NCBI GenBank assembly: GCA_905221605.1 | Contig: CAJNDS010002599.1 | Coordinates: 62,001 to 126,000, forward strand | Source: Symbiodinium natans | Taxonomy: Eukaryota; Sar; Dinophyceae; Suessiales; Symbiodiniaceae | DNA: 64,000 nucleotides | Direction of reading: 5' to 3' | Shown here: one piece after another, positions 56,181-64,000 of the stretch | Position numbering within the stretch: the first letter of the stretch is position 1 | Layout: the number at the start of each line of letters is the position of its first letter | The notes under the pieces: generated by a model | Told to the model about the DNA's origin: nothing | What the model saw: only the letters and a program-made list of their open reading frames with translations | Databases searched by the model: none | Made by a program: the position numbers and the translations under genes

Positions 56181-56221
56181 CCCCAAGAGGCCTTACATTC
56201 CTAAAGCCCTCCGCCCCGCGC

Positions 56222-56290
56222 CAGCCCGGCTTCTGCCTCTCCGAGCCGACGTTGATCGGGTGCCAGAAGAATGGACCGCCCCTGGCCCAG
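56222..56290 (+). CDS. Exon candidate, PGFC-GC module
   Basis: Frame QPGFCLSEPTLIGCQKNGPP. PGF-C-(x)8-GC-(x)2-NG-x-P resembles CCP repeats. C-strand array before; G-strand array 56375-56515 after. Confidence 0.4.
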
Positions 56291-56359
56291 GATTTGGGTT
56301 TTCATGTATTTTTTAATTTAAGTATTCATTTCTCAATTTGTTTATTTCGTATGTTTTTT

Positions 56360-56515
56360 TTGCGGGGGGGGGGGGGGGTGTTAGGGTTTAGGGCTACAAT
56401 GTTTTGGGCTCAGGATTTGAGGGTTTGTTGGGGGTTTAGGGTTAGGGTTGCAAGGTCTCTTCGGGGGTTTTGGGGGGGGGGGGGGTTTAGGGTTTAGGGT
56501 TTAGGGTTTAGGGTT
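56360..56515. repeat. Poly-G tracts and TTTAGGG array
   Basis: Poly-G at 56364-56378 and 56472-56484, four TTTAGGG units. 56516-57050 is T/G-rich filler with scattered units. Confidence 0.93.
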
Positions 56516-57063
56516 CTTTATTGCTAGTTTATCTGCTTACTTATTTTCACTTTTTCGGGGTGGTTGTGGGAGGGCGGTGCGGTTAGAGTTTGCAGCATTT
56601 GCGTGCTCTTGTTGGTGGGTCTCGGGGGCTTAGAGTGTGCAGTGCCCAGGATTAGGTTATGACCACCACTAGTAGTATTATATTTTACTTGTCTTTTGTC
56701 TTTGCGGTTTTAGGGTGTGGCGTGTAGGATCAGGGTTTTGGGCCGTTGGGGTTCCGGTTTCAGGGTTAGGATGTTGGGACATTAGGTTCTAATCTAGGGT
56801 TTAGGGTCTGCAGGATACGGAATTTGGGGGGGCAGGAACCCTAAATCCTGAACCCGAAACCCTTAACCCTGCACCCTAAACCCTGGTTTTCGATGTTTGT
56901 GTACGGTGGTTGGCGCTTGCAGTTACATGGTTGGGGTGCCAGGAAGGGATTGAGGGCTTTGTGGGGGGAAGTAGGCTAGGATTTAATTAGGGTTTAGGGT
57001 TCAGGGTTTAGGGGTTTAGGGTTTAGGATCTGGGGGTCTCAACTCTGAACCCTTAAACCCGAC

Positions 57064-57124
57064 GAAGGTGTCGGCCGCCGCTCCTTGATCTCTGCATGTA
57101 TGCCGGTGCCTGAGCAGGGGCTCT
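57064..57124 (+). CDS. Exon candidate
   Basis: Frame EGVGRRSLISACMPVPEQG. One Cys; G-strand units follow (57128-57205). Confidence 0.27.
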
Positions 57125-57127
57125 AGT

Positions 57128-57205
57128 TTTAGGGTTTAGGGCTCAGGGTTATAGGGTTGTGGGTTTGGGGTTTAGGGTTTAGGGTTTAGGGTTTAGGGTT
57201 TAGTT
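57128..57205. repeat. TTTAGGG array
   Basis: About nine G-strand units. 57206-57500 is filler. Confidence 0.93.
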
Positions 57206-57504
57206 TGTTTTTGATTTTGGGTTAGCCTGAAGCTCCAAATAGCCCAAGGTAGGTATTATATACAGACTTTCGACCCCCGGTGTAGGTATTCTTTGTATAC
57301 TTGGAGCCCGTGGGTTAGGGTTTTATGTGGTTGCAGGGATTTGGGTTTGGGGTTATAGGATGTAGGTTTAGGCGTAGAGGTCCCCGCGCACGCGAGCAGC
57401 TGTAGGTGAATGGGTGCTTCGAAACATGTAGGGTATGGGTGTAGACCTCCGGGTTTTGAGGTTTTAGGGTTGAGGGTCTACAGGGTTCAGCTTTTGTCGC
57501 GGAA

Positions 57505-57570
57505 ACCCGAAACCCTAAACCCCAAACCCTAAACCCTAAACCTTAACCCCTAAACCCTAAACCCTACCAA
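57505..57570. repeat. CCCGAAA/CCCTAAA units
   Basis: Eight C-strand units. 57571-58030 is filler with an A2-like block at 57925-57990. Confidence 0.92.
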
Positions 57571-58032
57571 CTGCTCTAACTAAGTGGTACGCCAGCCTGC
57601 CCTCGAATGTACATGTGCCCAGCGGTGCCCGGTTGGGGGGTTCAGTAAGGATTCTGATATATCTGATATATCCAGCGTACCCCTGTGTATTGGGAAGCAT
57701 ATGCAGGATAGGATGCGTAGGAACAGAGCAGAATCGGTGAAATAGAATGTGCAAGGACTGGTTCACGAGGTCCTTGGACGTTCGAAACCCAAAGCCGTTA
57801 TCCCAAAACTAAACCTACAGCACCCAACCCTCAAGCCCGAAACCCTGAATCCCTAAACCCACACCCTAAGCCCTAAAAAACCCTAAACCACAAAATCAAA
57901 TCGTAAGCAAGCTCACACAAAAGCCCTAGGTAGGCCCTTGGTGTTCCTTTATTTGGGTTGAAGAGGATCATGTTCAGGAATATTTTTCAGATGGCCTTGA
58001 GGGTCTTCCTAGAGCCACCAAGCCTCGGCACC

Positions 58033-58112
58033 CTAAACCCTAAACCCTAAAACCTTAACCCTAAACCCTAAACCCTAAACCCTAAACCCTAAACCCTAAA
58101 CCCTAAACCCTA
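58033..58112. repeat. CCCTAAA array
   Basis: Eleven units. Confidence 0.96.
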
Positions 58113-58118
58113 TGACCT

Positions 58119-58178
58119 GAGGATGCATCCAGCTGCGATGGAATCGAGACATCCCAGCCGGCAGCCCCAGACAGGATC
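58119..58178 (+). CDS. Exon candidate, weak
   Basis: Frame EDASSCDGIETSQPAAPDR between a perfect C-strand array and a perfect G-strand array (58216-58322). Confidence 0.25.
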
Positions 58179-58215
58179 AGGGTTGGGGATTTAGGGCTTA
58201 GGATTTCTCTGAGGG

Positions 58216-58322
58216 CAGCTATATGGGTTAGGGTTTAGGGTTTAGGGTTTAGGGTTTAGGGTTTAGGGTTTAGGGTTTAGGGTTTAGGGTTTAGGGTTTA
58301 GGGTTTAGGGTTTAGGGTTTAG
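58216..58322. repeat. TTTAGGG array
   Basis: Fifteen perfect heptamers. Family J follows (58325-58460). Confidence 0.97.
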
Positions 58323-58689
58323 CCCTTAATGTGGTCCCCTACCTCCTTTCGAGGGTTCGGAAGTAGCCCTGGGGTTGTAATAAGGGTATATAAGGGGTGT
58401 GCAAGGGATCCTCTTCAGGGGCCCATACTAAGGGACCATGTAGCTACCCTGAGAATCCTGGTTGTGGGTTCGAGATAGGGCTTACTTGGAAGCTCGTTTG
58501 ACTTGGCAAGGCTACTTACTATCCCGTAGAAACCCTTATTATAATCCCCAGAACCCACCTTACTAACCCCTAAACCCTAAACCCTGATTAAACCCTAAAG
58601 TTCGGGCTTTGGCGCGCGACCGTGCCGCCCCCCAAAAAGTTGGCGCCTGGGGACTGCGGCGGAGCTCCTGTTCGGGGTTTAGGCGCAGG

Positions 58690-58768
58690 GGCTTAGGGCC
58701 TGCGAAGCAATTTAGGGTTTAGGGCTTAGGGTTTAGGGTTTAGGGTTTAGGGTTTAGGGTTTCAAGGC
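58690..58768. repeat. TTTAGGG array
   Basis: Seven G-strand units. A + frame at 58926-59111 (three Cys, no homology seen) lies in the following filler and is not called. Confidence 0.93.
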
Positions 58769-59283
58769 CAAGAGGCAGAAGCCGAAGCTTGATATGGATC
58801 CTAAATCATGAGCCCCAGTCCTTCCTACTTTTAAGGGGGGTGAGGTTCCCTTTATAAATGGGGGTACGTTTGTTCGTTCCGCCTGACTTGATAAAGCAAC
58901 CTACAGACTTGCCAATGTTGTCCCCTTGGAGTATCCTTATCTAACAGCAACAGAGGGGTGTCTCTCTAATCCGGGGTCCTGTTTTCAAGGGTGCCGTGCT
59001 ACAATGTATAGGGGACCCCACAAAAATGAACTACCCATAGACTGGTCAACATACACGCGCTGCTTCCCAGAGCCTTCAGCCCCATACGTCTTAAAAGGGC
59101 ATTTCCCAAAATAGAGGTTACCCCCTTTACACCCCAAATAGTATAGAATCCCCTTAGGGGACCCCCCAAAAAAGGGTAGCCCCTATTGTCGGAAACCCCT
59201 GATTGCCGGCGCCGTTTTGCTACCAGTCCTGAATAGGGATTGTCGTACCCCCTGTTCTTTAATCCCTATGAAGGATTGTTAGA

Positions 59284-59391
59284 CCCAAAGAGCCCAATAT
59301 CCCTCAATTAGGGAATATTCCTTAAATCGTATTAAGGATCCCTATATAAAATAAGCAGTATTCCCTAACTAAGGGATATTGGGCTCTTTGG
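59284..59391. mobile_element. Fold-back element with ~35-nt arms
   Basis: CCCAAAGAGCCCAATATCCC...GGGAATATTC on the left pairs with GTATTCCCTAACTAAGGGAT...GGGCTCTTTGGG on the right; a few mismatches, AT-rich loop. Confidence 0.85.
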
Positions 59392-59446
59392 GGAATAAGG
59401 GGGAAGCATCCCAACCTCGACGTCAAGTAGACCCCCCCTATCCCAG

Positions 59447-59515
59447 GCAATGCGCCATCACCTGCCGCTCTCCCTTCCTGGGCCACGGGCCCAAGTCAGT
59501 TCGCGACTTGAGGAG
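59447..59515 (+). CDS. Exon candidate, PFLGHGP module
   Basis: Frame CAITCRSPFLGHGPKSVRDL. C-(x)3-C-x-x-PF-x-G-x-GP matches the F-x-G-x-P theme. G-strand array (59545-59620) follows. Confidence 0.4.
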
Positions 59516-59744
59516 GGTTCGGCTTGGGGCGACGGGGTAGGGGGGGGTTAGGGTTTAGGGTTTGGGGTTTGGGGTTTAGGGCTTAGGGTTCAGGGTTTAG
59601 GTTTCAGGGGTTTGGGGTTTGGAGCCTCCTGGACCAACTCGTGAAAGTTCAGTTAAGCATTGGCCATCAAGTTTTAACATCGGCCCCCCACCACCCCCAA
59701 CAGGGTCAGGAGTGATCTGAAAGAGGTCAGGGATTGAACCCTCA

Positions 59745-59968
59745 AACACGTAAACCCTAAACCTCTAAACGCCCAACATTGAGACCTAAAGCCGAAACCC
59801 CCTAAACCCGAAACCCTGAACCCTAAACCCTAAACCCTAAACCCTAAACCCTAACCCTAAACCCTGAACCCTGAACCCTAAACCCTAAACCCTAAACCCT
59901 AAACCCTAAACCCTAAACCCTAAACCCTAAACCCTAAACCCTAAACCCTAGCCCTAAACCCTAAACCC
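59745..59968. repeat. CCCTAAA arrays
   Basis: Two blocks with CCCTGAA interruptions; the last (59875-59950) is perfect. Confidence 0.96.
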
Positions 59969-59994
59969 CCGATATGAAGCCAGGGAGCTCCACC

Positions 59995-60060
59995 ACGGCC
60001 TTTTGCGAATCTCCTGGCGGCCTCGCTGGGCTGCAGTGCGCCGTAGACGGATTCCTTTCT
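59995..60060 (+). CDS. Exon candidate, C-(x)9-C
   Basis: Frame FCESPGGLAGLQCAVDG. C-x-x-PGG-LAG-(x)2-C fits the recurring module. C-strand array before, G-strand units (60100-60135) after. Confidence 0.4.
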
Positions 60061-60099
60061 CCGAGGATCTACCTTGGGCCCCCTCTACAACCCTAAATT

Positions 60100-60620
60100 A
60101 GGGTTTGGGGTGTAGGGTTTAGGGTTTAGGGTTTAGGGCTACACCTAATTTACGTAGGATCTGGGGCTTAGGGTTTAGGGTTTAGGGGACTGCCTCACAC
60201 CGTCTGGGGTGGCTGTACACAGTCATGAACGGCTCAGAGACTCAAGGAATCATGGGGCTTCTACCTGGGACCTCTAAGGTATAGGGTTTATGGTTTAGGG
60301 TTTAGGGTGTAGGGTGTAGGGTTTAGGTTAGGGTTTAGGGTTTGGGGAATACCCTTCAGTTTGGGGACCCTTTTCCAAGATCCCTTAAGGTAGTAGAAGG
60401 GCCATAGTCGGCGCGCCATATTAAGGGAAACCTTTTCGGGGTACAACCTTGGGGGTAGGGTTTAGGGTTTGGGGTTTGGGGTTTAGGGTTTAGGGTTTAG
60501 GGTTCAAAATCCCTTGAAGGAAGGGCTGCGCCGCCCTCCGAAGTAGGGTCTGGGGTTTTGGGTTTTGAGGGTTTAGGGTTTGGGGGTTTAGGGTTTAAGG
60601 GTTTAGGGTTTAGGGTTTTG
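60100..60620. repeat. TTTAGGG arrays with short patches
   Basis: G-strand units at 60100-60135, 60170-60185, 60283-60345, 60455-60505 and 60550-60620. A patch at 60188-60262 reads DCLTPSGVAVHSHERLRDSR (weak exon candidate). Confidence 0.9.
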
Positions 60621-60944
60621 AGGGGTATGAGGAGGGACCCCTGGAATAGGGCCCCATAATTCTTCTTCCCCTATATACACCCTTACATATACCTTATATC
60701 GTCCCTATGTACCTAAGTAGCCCCTAAATTACCCCTGAGCCCTAAACCCTACACCCCATACCCGAAACCCTAAACCCTACGCCCTAAACCCTAAACCCCA
60801 AACCCCCTAAGGTCCCTTGTAAGGGTACCTCCTTTAGTCCCTTGAGAGCTGGGGCTGAGCTTCCTGTGCAGCTGGTAGCCCTAAACCCTAAACCCTAATC
60901 CGGGCAACTTCGGCGTTTAGGGTTTAGGGTCGTGTGGAGGTACA

Positions 60945-61150
60945 CGGAGCCCGATTGCCAGCTCGACGTGTGTCCAGATCCCGACCCCGCACCAGAAGGC
61001 TACGAGCGCGTGAATGGAGGCCCCGTTGCCGGGGTTTTTTCGAGTCTTCGGGGTTCGGCTCGGTGTCGATTTCTGTCTTCCTCGTGGACGCATTTTCGGC
61101 TGGGATTGAGTTCACAGCCACAGCGGTATGTTTCCTGGTCCCGATACTCC
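60945..61150 (+). CDS. Exon candidate, CPDPDPAPEGYE module
   Basis: Frame TEPDCQLDVCPDPDPAPEGY, ERVNGGPVAGVFSSLRGSAR, CRFLSSSWTHFRLGLSSQPQ. C-(x)4-CP-(x)7-GY-(x)4-GG is Sushi/EGF-like. Open over about 68 codons; the first third is most convincing and a splice site may fall inside. Alternative frames are also open. Confidence 0.42.
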
Positions 61151-61239
61151 CCCTAAACCCTAATCCCTCCTTTTAACCTCTGAGACTTTTCACCCTATAC
61201 CAGGGCCAGTCAGGTTGCAAGCCGAAGCCCTGAGCTCTA

Positions 61240-61495
61240 AACTCAAAAGCCTGAACCCAAAACCCTGAACTCTCAAGCCCTGAAACCCAAAACCCTACCC
61301 TGGACCCTCAACTTTGGGTTCTACCAAACCCAAAACCCTGAACCTTGAACCTTAAACCCTGAACCCTGCACCCTAAGCATTGAGAACCCTGAACCTTGAA
61401 CCCTACACCCTACACCCTAAACTTCAAAGCCCTAAACCCTAAACTCCAAACCCTAAACCCCACACCGTAAATCCTAAACCCTACACCCCCTGAGC
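61240..61495. repeat. Degenerate CCCTAAA/CCCTGAA repeats
   Basis: Irregular C-strand units. Confidence 0.88.
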
Positions 61496-61511
61496 CCTGA
61501 AGCCTTAATGC

Positions 61512-61612
61512 CTGGACCAACCTCTCGAAGCCTGTGAAGGATGGGTTTGCGCGTTCGGCTTCGAGGGCGTTCCTGTGAAGCAGTGTGGCCACGACAGCTC
61601 CCTGGCAAGCTT
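61512..61612 (+). CDS. Exon candidate, W-x-C-x-FGFEGVP-C module
   Basis: Frame EACEGWVCAFGFEGVPVKQC then GHDSSLAS. C-x-x-W-x-C-x-x-GF-x-G-x-P-(x)3-C is a near-exact match to the consensus seen at 18089 and 14745. C-strand array before, G-strand array (61640-61706) after. Confidence 0.48.
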
Positions 61613-61639
61613 GGGGGGGGTTAGGTTTAGGGATGTTTT

Positions 61640-61912
61640 GGGTTTAGGGTTTAGGGTTTAGGGTTTAGGGTTTAGGGTTTAGGGTTTAGGGTTTAGGGTT
61701 TAGGGTGTCGGGTTTCGGTGTTCAACCCCGGCGCTCAACAGCCCTCGCAAGCGGAGAGTCGAAGAGCATACAACCCGCTGCCCCAAAAGTGATTGGCGGC
61801 ACCCTAAACCCTAAACCCTAAACCCTAAACCCTAAACCCTAAACCCTAAACCCTAAACCCTAAACCCTAAACCCTAAACCCTAAACCCTAAACCCTAAAC
61901 CCTAAACCCTAA
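61640..61912. repeat. TTTAGGG array, patch, CCCTAAA array
   Basis: Ten G-strand units, a 95-bp patch (61707-61800; frame QQPSQAESRRAYNPLPQK), then sixteen perfect C-strand units. Confidence 0.96.
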
Positions 61913-61929
61913 ATCGAATTCCTCTGCCC

Positions 61930-62012
61930 ATGACCCAGAGTAGGCCCTTTTTCCCCTTTTTTAGGGTTTAGGTTCCCTTATAACCCGTTTGAACCAAAAA
62001 GGGCACCCTGTT
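61930..62012. repeat. Repeat family A2 copy
   Basis: ACCCAGAGTAGGCCCTTTTT, TTTAGGTTCCCTTATAACCC and AAAAAGGGCACCCTG. Other copies: 6424, 44217 and 44358. Confidence 0.6.
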
Positions 62013-62239
62013 TTCCCGAGGCGCTCCTGGGTCCAGTTGCTGAATCAGGGCAGTCCTCCCCCCCCAAATCGCCTTGAGTGCACGTAGTACAAGTGTACCT
62101 ATAAGATTTGTGTTGGGGTTTCGGGTTGAGGGGTCGTATTCTGGGACAGGACAAAGTCCTCCTCTTGGTTCTTGGGAGGAGGGGAGTCCTTTCTGGATGC
62201 ATTCCATCTTGATAAAGGGGCCATATTTGCGACCCGAAG

Positions 62240-62398
62240 CCCCAAAAACCCTAAACCCTAAACGGTAAGCCGCGCAGCGACTGGACCTCCGCAAAAAAGA
62301 CGCTTGTACAGAGCACCAAACCCCAAACCCTAAACCCCAAACCCTAAACCCCAAACCCCAAACCCTAAACCCCAAACCCCAAACCATAAACCCTAAAC
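62240..62398. repeat. CCCTAAA and CCCCAAA units around a short patch
   Basis: C-strand units 62248-62262 and 62320-62398 flank a patch after GCCGCGCAG reading RLDLRKKDACTE. Confidence 0.9.
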
Positions 62399-62544
62399 CG
62401 CATCGGGTTTAGGTTTTAGGGTTTTGAAGGTATGTTGCGAGCCACGGCTCTGTCAGCGAATGGCCAAGATTCCACGATCACCGGCTTAGGAGCTCCCAGG
62501 GGAGCAGGGTTTAGGGTTTTCGGGTTTAGGGTTTAGGGTTTAGG

Positions 62545-62652
62545 GGTAGCCCAGTGGTACCCTGTACCCTTTTTTTGGGTTCTGGGTTCTCTTAGAAAAT
62601 CACCAACCCAAAAAAGGCTGCCATTCTTATAATATGGTCACTGGGCTACCAG
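62545..62652. mobile_element. MITE-like element, family A
   Basis: GGTAGCCCAGTGGTACCCTG and ATGGTCACTGGGCTACC inverted ends; interior AAAATCACCAACCCAAAAAA. Confidence 0.75.
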
Positions 62653-62721
62653 GAAGAGAGTCCAAAACCCCTCTAGTACAGCAGGGTGAAGCCGCCAAAA
62701 CCCAGCCAACCTCGGGTTGTT

Positions 62722-62750
62722 AGCCCTAAACCCTAAACCCTAAACCCTAA
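62722..62750. repeat. Last CCCTAAA units of the window
   Basis: Four heptamers; no telomere-like unit is seen to the right. Confidence 0.95.
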
Positions 62751-62756
62751 ATTTCA

Positions 62757-64000
62757 GGCCTAGCGGCACGGGCCGGCCCCCGCCCCCCAAAGCACGAAAC
62801 CTTGAACCTTGGCACTGTCTTCTCTTTCCCGTGTCTTTGTCCTCTCCTTCTCTCTGTCTCTCTTTCTCCTGCCTTCGCCCCCCTCCCTCCCCCCCCACCC
62901 CCCCGGCGCGCCGGCGCGCGCGCGCGCGCGCGCGCGCGCACCCGCATCAGGAGCATCAGTGGGGTTGGTTTGGGGGCCTTAAAAGCATTCTATGCATGCG
63001 TTTTGCCTTCGAAAAACCTTCAGAAAACGCTGTAAACACGTGTTTTTGGGCTTGGGAAGCCTTTTGGGACCCAGGAAAGGGAGCATCATGAGCATCAGCG
63101 GCCTCCCCCAGGCCATCCAAAACCCCCTTAAACACGCCGATTGTATGTGCTTGAACGCTTGCGTGCCCACGAAACCCCCAAAAGCAAGACCCCGAATGCC
63201 CTTAAGGGCATTCGGGGTCCTGCTGTTCGGGTGTTTTGTAGGCACGAAGCCGTTCGAGCGCGTAAAATGAGCGATTTTAGGGGCGTTTTTACGTGGACCC
63301 ACAAAACACTCGGTATTTACGAGGTTTTCTGCTGTTGGAACACCCCCCCAAACCGAGCATCATGAGCATCAGCTGGGTCTCTGGGCCGTGGGCCCGGACC
63401 CCCCCACGAAGCCCAAGAGAAGCGATGGCTCGATGATGCGCCCGGACCCCGCGCATCAGCAGCATCAGCAGACCCCCCCCCGGACGTGGGTTTCGATGAT
63501 GCGCACTTTGGGGGCGGGTCAAGGGCAACAGGGGTGGGGGTCGGAGGCACGCGTGAAAAACCTCATAAAAACACGGTATTTACGGTGATTTCAGCGTTTT
63601 TCAGCGTTTTTTATTGCCTTGGGCCCGCGGGCCAGGGCTGCTGATGCTCATGATGCTCGCCTGGTTTTGGGCTTCCGGTACCCCCCCCAAACCTTGAAAA
63701 ACGTGGTTTCGGCCTGGCGCGCGCCCCATGTGAAAAGCTAGGGCCGATGATGCGCGCCCGTGAGGGTTTAATGGGGTGCTGCGGGTGTTTTGTGGCCTCG
63801 GTTTTTCGTAAAAACCCATGGTTTTTGCGAGGTTTTCGTGCTTTTCGCACCACCGCGTGTTGCGTCCCCTTGGATGCCGTTTTGGAGGCCTCCCGAAGGG
63901 CCCCGCGCGAATTTGAAGCAATTTTGGGCGGGGTCGGCGGCTCGGGCGCTCGCCCCTTAAAGCTAGCGCTTTAGTGCGACGCGGGCTCCGCCCTGGACCA
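62757..64000. other. Compositionally distinct right-end module
   Basis: GC-rich, with a CT tract (62819-62890), a (GC)n tract (62903-62940) and GAGCATCATGAGCATCAG-like motifs at about 62950, 63081, 63354, 63450 and, inverted, 63640. GATGATGCGC occurs at 63433, 63496 and 63746. Overlapping open frames occur on both strands (e.g. 62992-63270, 63388-63588, 63747-63974), all carrying the translated motif and none with a recognised domain. It looks like a repeat family rather than a gene. Confidence 0.6.
63183..63224. repeat. Perfect 32-nt palindrome
   Basis: GACCCCGAATGCCCTT followed at once by its reverse complement (63188-63219), extended by AGCA/TGCT across one mismatch. Loop-less inverted repeat. 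Confidence 0.95.

Noticed and set aside
58926-59114. 62-codon + frame with several Cys
   Set aside because: Begins at a TTG and sits in filler between dispersed repeats, not between a C-array and a G-array. It could still be an exon but evidence is too thin.
63289-63974. Overlapping frames on both strands at the right end
   Set aside because: All translate the repeated GAGCATCATGAGCATCAG/GATGATGCGC motifs in GC-rich DNA, where long open frames are common by chance.

Overview
The window reads as nuclear DNA of a dinoflagellate or a related alga/protist. The organism call is an inference from three things: (i) the plant/dinoflagellate-type telomere repeat TTTAGGG/CCCTAAA occurs in dozens of interstitial arrays on both strands from end to end; (ii) retroelement relics have algal/protist relatives (a Copia reverse-transcriptase fragment near 13.7-14.0 kb, a Penelope-like element at 27.1-34.8 kb); (iii) there is no conventional compact gene, only short cysteine-rich open patches that look like exons of one or more very long genes. 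No bacterial signals, rRNA, tRNA or CRISPR were recognised.

Layout. From 1 to 27 kb and from 35 to 62.7 kb the same pattern repeats: a CCCTAAA-type array, then a 50-160 bp GC-rich patch that usually starts just after a CAG (acceptor-like) and is open in one + frame, then a TTTAGGG-type array, then 300-900 bp of 'filler' holding small inverted-repeat (MITE-like) elements, homopolymer tracts and microsatellites, then the next CCCTAAA array. By eye about thirty patches follow this polarity, with a few exceptions (1309, 6880 and 61735). Many patches encode short motifs such as W-x-C-(x)3-GY-x-G-x-P-(x)n-C, GYTGTAE-(x)2-C or V-x-PGE-x-C-(x)3-C, reminiscent of Sushi/CCP or EGF-like modules. The simplest reading is a giant + strand gene, or several, for an extracellular modular protein, with introns whose two ends are inverted telomere-repeat arrays that could pair in the pre-mRNA. 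Exon calls are individually weak, because short open frames arise by chance; the weight lies in the repeated pattern.

The best-supported element is 27074-34791: a 7.7 kb, nearly intact Penelope-like retroelement inserted in a (GT)n microsatellite and bounded by ~250 bp direct terminal repeats that differ at one position. Its large ORF has a GIY-YIG-like endonuclease region at the N-terminus, a C-x-C linker and a C-terminal reverse transcriptase. This is the permuted order known for the N-terminal-endonuclease (Naiad/Chlamys-type) Penelope-like clade. Unlike typical Penelope-like elements, it is preceded and followed by six or more tightly packed accessory ORFs (SR-rich, proline-rich, small hydrophobic, coiled-coil). 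The main frames are crossed by a TAG (32975) and a TGA (30591), and one -1 frame change (about 30963-30992) is needed.

From 62.75 kb to the right end the telomere-like repeats stop. A different GC-rich, CT-tract and (GC)n-containing module begins, with a short motif repeated in both orientations; a partial relative lies at 46.69-46.99 kb.
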